64,000 nucleotides of DNA from contig OX940868.1 of the NCBI GenBank assembly GCA_954871525.1, forward strand, positions 16,034,556-16,098,555. The letters are read 5' to 3'. The stretch comes from Parietaria judaica. Taxonomy: Eukaryota; Streptophyta; Magnoliopsida; Rosales; Urticaceae. The position numbers were made by a program, and so were the translations under genes. Every line of letters begins with the position of its first letter. The first letter of the stretch is position 1. Shown here one piece after another: positions 57,791-64,000 of the stretch. The notes beneath the pieces are model-generated. The model was not told the origin of the DNA. It searched no databases and saw nothing but the letters and a program-made list of their open reading frames with translations.

Positions 57791-58163
57791 GATTCTACAT
57801 AAAAAAATGTGCTAGTTTGTAAATCACAATTTGCGCCGGAAGACTATCGGTTTTTTCGGTGGAAACACAAAATATAAACTAGTAAAAGCCGGTTTTTGGA
57901 ACAAATTTTTGACATAATTTATGAATCTTCTTTTGCACATGAAAAGCAGTCCAGCACAGAGTTAAGCCTCTACATGTACCCAACTAAACTCCACCAAATC
58001 CTTTATTCCAAGCCCTCACCTGTGGCGACCAAACCCGAGTCAACTCGCTCAGGTCCCTCCTCTACGGCGACCAAACCCGAATCAATTTGCTCCGATCCTC
58101 TTCCAAACCAAAACAAACTGATCTAAGTCATCAACCTATCGCTGAACTTGGGAATGTCGATTT

Positions 58164-58335
58164 TCGGTCGGAACCGTGAAAATTAGAGTCGGAAGCTCGG
58201 CGAAGTACTACACGGTGGAGATGGACACGGGCTCGTTGTCGTGGCTGCAGTGCCAGCCAGCCCTTCACAGTGTACTGCCACTAGCAGGTGGGGCCTGTCT
58301 TCGACCATGCCGATTCCGCTACTCGTGAAGCTCAA
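58164..58335 (+). pseudogene. Captured aspartyl protease (A1 family) fragment
   Basis: Plus strand reads VGSSAKYYTVEMDTGSLSWL with QCQP following, the first catalytic DTG region of plant atypical aspartic proteases (usually GSPAKYYTM..DTGSSLSWLQC). After this a frameshift is needed to continue as FTVYCH, a stop, and QVGPVFDHA. One serine is also missing after DTGS. The second catalytic aspartate region is absent. Lies inside Pack-MULE 2. Confidence 0.7.
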
Positions 58336-58337
58336 GT

Positions 58338-58856
58338 GTGGGTCACGCCGAGGAAGGGTTTTGCCGTTTATTCATCCCCTTAGATGACTCAGATCTGAGC
58401 TCTCTGCTCTCCATGACGAACCTTCTTCTCCGGCGACGAGCTCGTCCGAGTGTGCTCCTCAGGTCGCATCGTCGGCTTCTTCCCAGGTTAAACGCGATTC
58501 TTAGGCGACCTTCTTGTCTCTACGGCGAAGCTCCTCTAGCAAGTGAGCCAAGCTACCTTCATCTACGATCAGATTCGCGAGCAAGCTTCATCCTCTCTGC
58601 TCTGTTCCGGCACAACCTCGCGTCTTCTTCTCAGGCGGCGGGTGACGGATCTGCGCGAACTCAATCTCAGCAGAGCTCGACAGAAATTGAGCAGCGAGAG
58701 CTTGACAATGGCGATGACGATACGGGAGTCGAGAGAGAGACAAAGATGAGCAACAAGAGCTCATCAATGGCGACGGCGATACTGGAATCGAGAGAGAGAT
58801 TGAGCTATGAGAGTTTGTCAGTGGCAATCGAGTCGAAAGAGAGAGTCGGAGTGTGA
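58338..58856 (+). other. Open frame in the right part of Pack-MULE 2, unidentified
   Basis: 172 codons, Arg/Ser-rich then Glu/Ser-rich (RERLSYESLSVAIESKERVG). Reminiscent in composition of the GA-rich segment in the same place of Pack-MULE 1 (35500-35700). No domain recognised; probably subterminal element sequence rather than a gene. Confidence 0.3.
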
Positions 58857-58974
58857 GGGGTAGTTTAGGAAATATTTGTTTAAAATGAGTACAATATTAA
58901 TTAATCAAACATTGAGTAATTTTTTAAAAAGTTTGACTCTAATCGAGTATTATGCTAATAAGCCCTTAAAATTA

Positions 58975-59834
58975 ATATTGAAAAAACGGATTTTTATTTT
59001 TGAAATCTCGCTCTCAAAATGCTAGAGTGAACTTTGTCTCTACCGCTTGAAGACAACGAAGTAGTGGAAGAGTTGGTTTAAAATGGGCAAGCATTACATT
59101 GATTAAAGTGGTAGGATCTTCCTTATTGGTGTAAGTGCGTTACTTTAAAGATAACTCTGAGTAATTTAAAACGTCCTTTTCCTAAGAATAAATTATTTTT
59201 TAAGATATTTGCGGCATAAGTTTTTAATCTTATATTCAGTGTCTATATATTCCTAATCTATTTCTAACGGCAATAGTCTCTATATGTCAAGAAAGTGTCG
59301 ATGTCCAATTTTATCAATTTCTCAGTAATGTTTGTTATACGAAAAGAACGCCTACGAGAGAGAGTTTTACATGTGTTTGATCGACTTGGACCATATTGAA
59401 TGTGTCTTAATTTTACTATACCACAAGATTGACTATTCATACCGGCGTAAATATACGCATGCTTTTAACAAAAAACAAACGAATAATATATCTCCTTTCG
59501 AAAACGACATCATAAAGAAAAACAAGATATTCTTATCTACAGGAGGAAGTGAAAGTGGAAACATCTTTTGCTTGCCCAAAGTGCACACTCAAGAATGCAT
59601 CATCATAGATTCGCATCCCTTTAATCAAATCAAAGCTACATAATTTAAAACTCCTCAATTATGTGACCCCTCCAAAAAATAAAAATAAAAATATGTAAAA
59701 ATCAATTAGTTTCTAGAACATTTGACTCTTCCTAGCTCACCACAATAAGTGTTTCAAACTCTATATATCATCACTCACATAACCATACCAAATCCCAACT
59801 CTCTCTCTCTCTCTCTCAAAAATAAACTAGAAAA
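58975..59834. promoter_or_regulatory. Upstream region of RING-H2 gene 2
   Basis: Contains AGATATTTGCGGCATAAG at 59205, a motif shared with the ends of the TIR elements at 41365-42390 and 62556-63262. TTTCTAGAACATTTGACTCTT (59711-59731, W-box TTGACT) is shared with gene 1, a TATA-like CTATATAT is near 59761, and a (CT)n leader (59802-59818) lies just before the ATG. Confidence 0.5.
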
Positions 59835-60284
59835 ATGCAAAGAATGGACTTTGTTTCAAACCTTCTCTACCACTTGAGGTTCATGGCCATGAGCTTGATC
59901 TCTCAATTGGGTCTTCTCAAACTCATCCCAACCCGTGCTTCGTCGGAAGAAGAAGACGAGCAAGCGTGTCCGACGAGCTACGTGTTCCTCATGGAGAGTC
60001 CGCCGGGGCTGGTCACGGTCCCGATGGACCGCTTGATCGCGCACATCAAGCGGAAGCTCCCCATCGCGCAGCTTGGGCGGGAGGCGAGCGGGGCGTGCTC
60101 GGTCTGCCTGGACGGGCTGGAGGAAGGGGACGAGGTGAGGGAGCTCTTGGACTGCGATCACGTCTTCCACAGGGAGTGTCTCGACTGTTGGGTTGACCAT
60201 GGTCAAGCCACTTGCCCTCTTTGTCGATCCATGCTGTTCTCCACCAAAGGAAGTGGAGTTTTAAGGGAACTTAATACGATTTGA
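59835..60284 (+). CDS. RING-H2 zinc finger protein, paralogue 2 (putative E3 ubiquitin ligase)
   Basis: Intronless, 149 residues, colinear with the protein at 42464-42928 from the first methionine and highly similar through the end (STKG.GVL.E). RING-H2 ligands are C88, C91, C107, H109, H112, C115, C127 and C130. The upstream conserved block is CPTSYVFLMESPPGLVTVPM and [12 protein letters not shown]. Probable role: E2-dependent ubiquitin transfer; substrate unknown. Sequence between CDS and the W-box (about 110 bp) is compact, unlike gene 1. GC-rich coding sequence in AT-rich surroundings. Same strand as gene 1, consistent with tandem duplication later split by transposons. Confidence 0.92.
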   Translation: MQRMDFVSNLLYHLRFMAMSLISQLGLLKLIPTRASSEEEDEQACPTSYVFLMESPPGLVTVPMDRLIAHIKRKLPIAQLGREASGACSVCLDGLEEGDEVRELLDCDHVFHRECLDCWVDHGQATCPLCRSMLFSTKGSGVLRELNTI

Positions 60285-60804
60285 GTCTGTAAAAATGTAT
60301 GTTTTGTGTATGATATTATTAATTATTGTTTGGATTTCGATGATTTCCATTCACCTTTCTTAGTCTTACTTATTTACAAGTCTTCAATACTTATCTAAAC
60401 AGTCTCAAATGAGTATCGGAGCCTAACTTTCTTAATCTCGGAATAGTCTCGGATACTTAGTGTCGAATGCTACTACATATCGAGAACCGAATCTCAACCA
60501 CCGACCAATACAAGAGTTAAAGCGAGTTCCAATTTAATTTTCTAATATGATAAACTCCGCGTTTCGGGTATGTGTAATGGATTCGGCCACATAAACTCGG
60601 CTTTTCGGGTATTTGTTCACGATTTCAACCATTGTACTAACTCCAAACTAAATAATATATTTTTTAAAATTAGTTTGAAAGAAGCATATATATGTTATTA
60701 TAAGCCTAAAATTGAGAATTAAAATTCTGGGATAAAAATCTTGCTCCGATTAAAATTGAAATCAACACATTAAAAAGGTCAGTTGGTATGGGTTTCAGCC
60801 TAGT

Positions 60805-60870
<66 letters not shown>

Positions 60871-62555
60871 TATTTTAATCATGTTATCGTAAGATATTAG
60901 ATAATGTAGATACAAAGAATCATATTTCCTCATTATTAATCCTTATCTGCTTAATATAGACAAGTACTTTACAACTTCCAAGCACACGCGACAATCGGGG
61001 CAAATATTTAATTTTTTAAATAGGTAAGCCTTATTATTTTTATATTTAAATTATAAGCACCTCGAATACATCAGGGATTTATTCTGTGACTTATTATATA
61101 AATATATTAATAGCAATACTTATCTTTCTGTGAATTATAAGCTGTCGGCCACATAAAATTACAAAAAAAATTCTTCAATCAAACACAATGTATAGTAATA
61201 TTATTATTATTTGTATTTATTGCTTTGTAATTCTAGCATCGTGATTTGGTGAGCCATTACTTTCATTTCATTACGTCTCTAACGAATAACATTTTACACA
61301 TGTCACACGTGATTATGTAATTATTATGAGTGAAGGAGTTATTTATCCAAGTAACATTTCGTGAGCTTATAAACTATGAAAGTAAATCTTGGTAAATTAC
61401 AACTTATTTTGAAATGAGTAATAAATTACTAATTTTGAAAATTAGTAATTAATTGTGGATTAATTAACATACTTATTGTAAGACAAGATTAAATGAGTAT
61501 AAGACCTAAAGAACATAAAGTCATGGATAAAATAAAATGGTACGACTTTGAAATGAAATTAAATATGCAAAAAAATAATAATTAATACTATTAAGTATTA
61601 ACTATAGCGTTAAAGACTACGAGTACGAGTAACTACGATTAGGGGTGAGCATGGGTTGGGTTGGGCCACTCCGATGCTTTTTATGGACCCGACCCGATCA
61701 CTTCGGGTTCCTAAAAAAAAGTCCAATCCGACTCAAAATTTTTTAATCCCGAACCATACTGACCCTATAAAAATATAATTATTATTATTAAAAACGCTTA
61801 AAAAAACATTCATGGATCACTACTTTTAGAAAGAATGACTATTGGTGTTAAAAACTTAAAAGTTTTATGAAAGTGATATAAATTGCCATTTAAGGACAAA
61901 AAAAAAAGTTTTAATAAATTATGTACTTAGACTGTATTAAATTAAAATTTTACTAAATTAAACACAAATTTTAGTATTTCATATAGTAAGTGAAAAAGCT
62001 TAATAAAAACCTGGCGGTTGGTTATATATGAATAAAAATACAAAATAAGAAGTGTGATAATTAAAAAAAAAATATATTGTTTTGTCAAAAATCAATTAGT
62101 GTAGTTATTTGTAATTTTGTATATTTCTTGGAACTCATTACACTCGGAGTTATCGTAAATTGAAGTTCACCGATTAATTCGTTCCAGTGGTCGGTTGTGT
62201 ATATGACACGTACACTATGATAATTTTAACATTAATTAATCACATTTTAATAATCAAAAGTTTTTAGGACGTTACTAAATCATTACATAATCAAGATGTC
62301 ACACTTAACATGCCGTATAACACTTCATCAAATAAGGCACCATAAAATAAATACAAATAAATAGCCTTGTTTTACACCTCAATTTATTTTTTTTAATCTT
62401 GATAGACTCCTAAGTAAATTAAACATCATTTTTTATGTTGAAAAATAAAATAATCCACCATTACTCTTAACACTTGTACGGTCTAAGAATCTTCTATTTT
62501 TTTATTTTATGCTAAACAAATTGACTTAACAGGTTTCTAAGCATTCATTAAATCT
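60285..62555. other. Long intergenic stretch, no gene seen
   Basis: AT-rich. Holds the TAA microsatellite listed separately and, at 61640-61760, a GGGTTGGGTTGGG...GACCCGACCCG foldback-like segment of the sort found in dispersed repeats. No frame with recognisable motifs. Confidence 0.5.
60806..60871. repeat. (TAA)n microsatellite, about 22 units
   Basis: Uninterrupted trinucleotide run. Confidence 0.98.
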
Positions 62556-63262
62556 AGACATATTTGCGGCATAAACACTCTATATTTACACTTTATTTTG
62601 GAAATTTGAAGTCATATTTCCAATGTTTTTTTGTTGCATAAAAGACTCAATGTTTTATTTTTATTTTTATTTAAATTTAAGTCTTAGACACTAAATGAAT
62701 AGTAAACGTTATGGATACTTCCTTAGAACTGTCAACACCGTTGAGAACACCGCCAATATTGCTGAGTATATGTCGTCAACACCGTTGAGAACGCCGATTG
62801 CATCGCTAATACTGCCTAGTATATATCCCTGACACTATCGAAAACAAGGAGAGTATTGCCAATACCACCAAGCATAGTGTCGGGTGCGTCACCGACACCG
62901 TCAAGAATTTTGAGTGTGTCGCCAATACGGCCGAGTACATCGCCTACACCAGAAAGCCGAGTGCATCACCAATACAGCTAAGTACATCGCATGCACCATC
63001 AAGAACGTCGAGTCTGTCGTCAATACCATCAAATACATTCCCAAAACCATCGAGAACCACCGAGTACGTCGTCAGAGACATGTGTTTATATACGATTAAA
63101 TTAGGCGTGTCTCTACCTCAAGAGATGTTAACCCTCTACATAGACAGAAGTGGAACTCGGCATTATAATATGACCTTTAGGTACTATTGCTAAAAAATTT
63201 TAAAAAAAAAAATCAACTCACAGTACAAAATTATATACTTATGCTAAAAATGTCCCCCATTG
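62556..63262. mobile_element. Possible TIR element enclosing a decayed minisatellite
   Basis: Left end GACATATTTGCGGCATAA and right end (reverse complement) GGACATTTTTAGCATAAGTA are similar; inner parts TCTATATTTACACT and TATAATTTTGTACTG also correspond. The same terminal motif occurs at 59205 and, more diverged, at 41365-42390. Boundaries and target duplication are uncertain. Confidence 0.4.
62735..63080 (+). repeat. Decayed minisatellite, roughly 45-52-bp units
   Basis: Recurring phrases CACCGTTGAGAAC, CGAGT(G/A)(C/T)(A/G)TCGCCAATAC and CGAGTACATCGCC in the same order about seven times with many substitutions. Confidence 0.6.
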
Positions 63263-63329
63263 ATTACTTTGAAGATAACCCAATCAATTTCACTAAATTT
63301 TCGGGAACTTGCCTTTAATTAGTGCTGCA

Positions 63330-63440
63330 CACCATGGCGTCGTGGCAGATCGCGAACAAATCGTGAAAATCGTGGATGCCGGAGTCGCGACGCGTCGTAG
63401 CTGCGGAATCGCGATGGTCGTGGCTTCGTCGCGATGGCAG

Positions 63441-63480
<40 letters not shown>

Positions 63481-63625
63481 TCAGAGAGAGAGAGAGACAG
63501 GGCTGCAGAATCCCACATCGCGATGGCCACCCTCGTTCGCGATCGTCGCGATTTTTCAGCCCCCAATCGCGATCATCGCGATTCTCCAGAATCCGTAGCG
63601 ACGAATCGCGGTTGCATTTGGCGAC
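63330..63625. repeat. Region dense in TCGCGA, with a GA microsatellite
   Basis: The palindrome TCGCGA occurs nine times between 63347 and 63582, mostly as ATCGCGAT. A (GA)n run occupies about 63443-63498. Overlapping frames on both strands are open only because of the repeats; I do not call a gene. Confidence 0.6.
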
Positions 63626-63679
63626 GAAAATGTGCAGCTCTACCTTTAATACCTTCATGCTCTTTTATGACTATTGAAC

Positions 63680-64000
63680 TAAGAAACTAGAGGGTAAGTC
63701 TAAGCAATCTAGTAAAAAAAAGTCTGACATCATGGGGAGCAAGAAGAGAGTCAAAACGGTTTAAAAGTAAGAGTAGATGAAGAAAAGTAAAATCGGGAGT
63801 GTGGGCTGAAACACACACGAATTTACAACCTTGAACTCTCTCTCTTTCAAGGAGAGTAGAACTGTTAATAGGGTTTCTCCGCGAGTATGTTTCTCCTTTT
63901 TAGCTGAAAAAATCGCTAATGCCTTTCGCGCGAGGATTTCTCAAGTTAATAGAAATGCCCATTGAAGGTTGGCGGTGGAGCTAACGATTATCTTCGTCTC
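63680..64000. other. Right edge, nothing recognised
   Basis: No motif assigned; sequence becomes less AT-rich toward the edge and may enter another element outside the window. Confidence 0.4.

Larger units (their letters stand above)
54928..58965. mobile_element. Pack-MULE 2, sibling of the element at 28906-35841 (4.0 kb)
   Basis: Left end GGGCTTTTTAGCAAAATACC and right end (reverse complement) GGGCTTATTAGCATAATACT are inverted repeats of about 115 bp, related to those of Pack-MULE 1. Flanks TTAAAATAA (54919-54927) and TTAAAATTA (58966-58974) match at 8 of 9 positions, fitting a 9-bp Mutator target duplication. The interior has two gene fragments on the left, a GTTAC array (55980-57790) and an aspartyl protease fragment on the right. 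No transposase. Confidence 0.82.

Noticed and set aside
60706..60933. Open frame encoding a run of tyrosines
   Set aside because: Product of the TAA microsatellite read on the minus strand.
63293..63690. Four overlapping frames of 80-120 codons
   Set aside because: Openness is caused by the GA repeat and CGCGAT-rich DNA; no conserved motif on either strand.

Overview
The window is nuclear DNA of a flowering plant, most likely a eudicot. Evidence: a plastid-targeted L11 gene with introns, RING-H2 genes of a plant-specific type, dense Ty1/copia and Ty3/gypsy Tat-type LTR retrotransposons, a Sirevirus, and AT-rich intergenic DNA. The species cannot be named from the sequence. Most of the window is transposable element; only three host genes look intact: plastid ribosomal protein L11 (38751-40593, minus) and two paralogous RING-H2 genes (42464-42928 and 59835-60284, plus).

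Layout. 1-6408: 5' part of a Ty1/copia element on the minus strand (5' LTR, iMet primer site, GC-rich leader, gag with a candidate intron, decayed pol) running off the left edge. 8705-12348: an old, internally deleted copia relic (minus) carrying a solo LTR of a Tat-type gypsy element with a perfect GTAAT target duplication. 12853-24936: the body and 3' LTR of that same gypsy family member, lacking 5' LTR, primer site and start of gag. 23342-25935 repeats 10259-12852 almost perfectly, so the locus looks like a solo-LTR allele joined head-to-tail to a full-element allele (recent rearrangement or haplotype-joining artefact). The gypsy element also has an antisense gene module between pol and the 3' LTR. 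25936-28900: AT-rich DNA with a foldback MITE and an LTR relic.

28906-35841 and 54928-58965 are sibling non-autonomous Mutator-like (Pack-MULE) elements with about 115-bp terminal inverted repeats and 9-bp target duplications (one perfect, one 8/9). Both contain long arrays of a 20-bp unit built on the palindrome GTAAC-N4-GTTAC. They have captured different host fragments: one has SIK1/Hippo-type kinase exons with their introns; the other has an aspartyl protease fragment and an N-terminal fragment of an unidentified plant protein.

38751-40593 is the L11 gene, with a SINE-like insertion and an inverted-repeat element in its third intron. 41365-42390 is a TIR element sitting in the promoter of the first RING-H2 gene. 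43296-47968 is a complete but pol-less Sirevirus (TSD TAACT, gag only, eight AGGGGGAG motifs). 48496-53869 is a structurally intact young copia element (TSD ATTTT, 1338-residue gag-pol). Together with the second Pack-MULE these insertions make up about 14 kb of the 17 kb between the two RING-H2 paralogues, so the pair was originally much closer. 60285-64000 holds microsatellites, another TIR element enclosing a decayed minisatellite, and no recognised gene.
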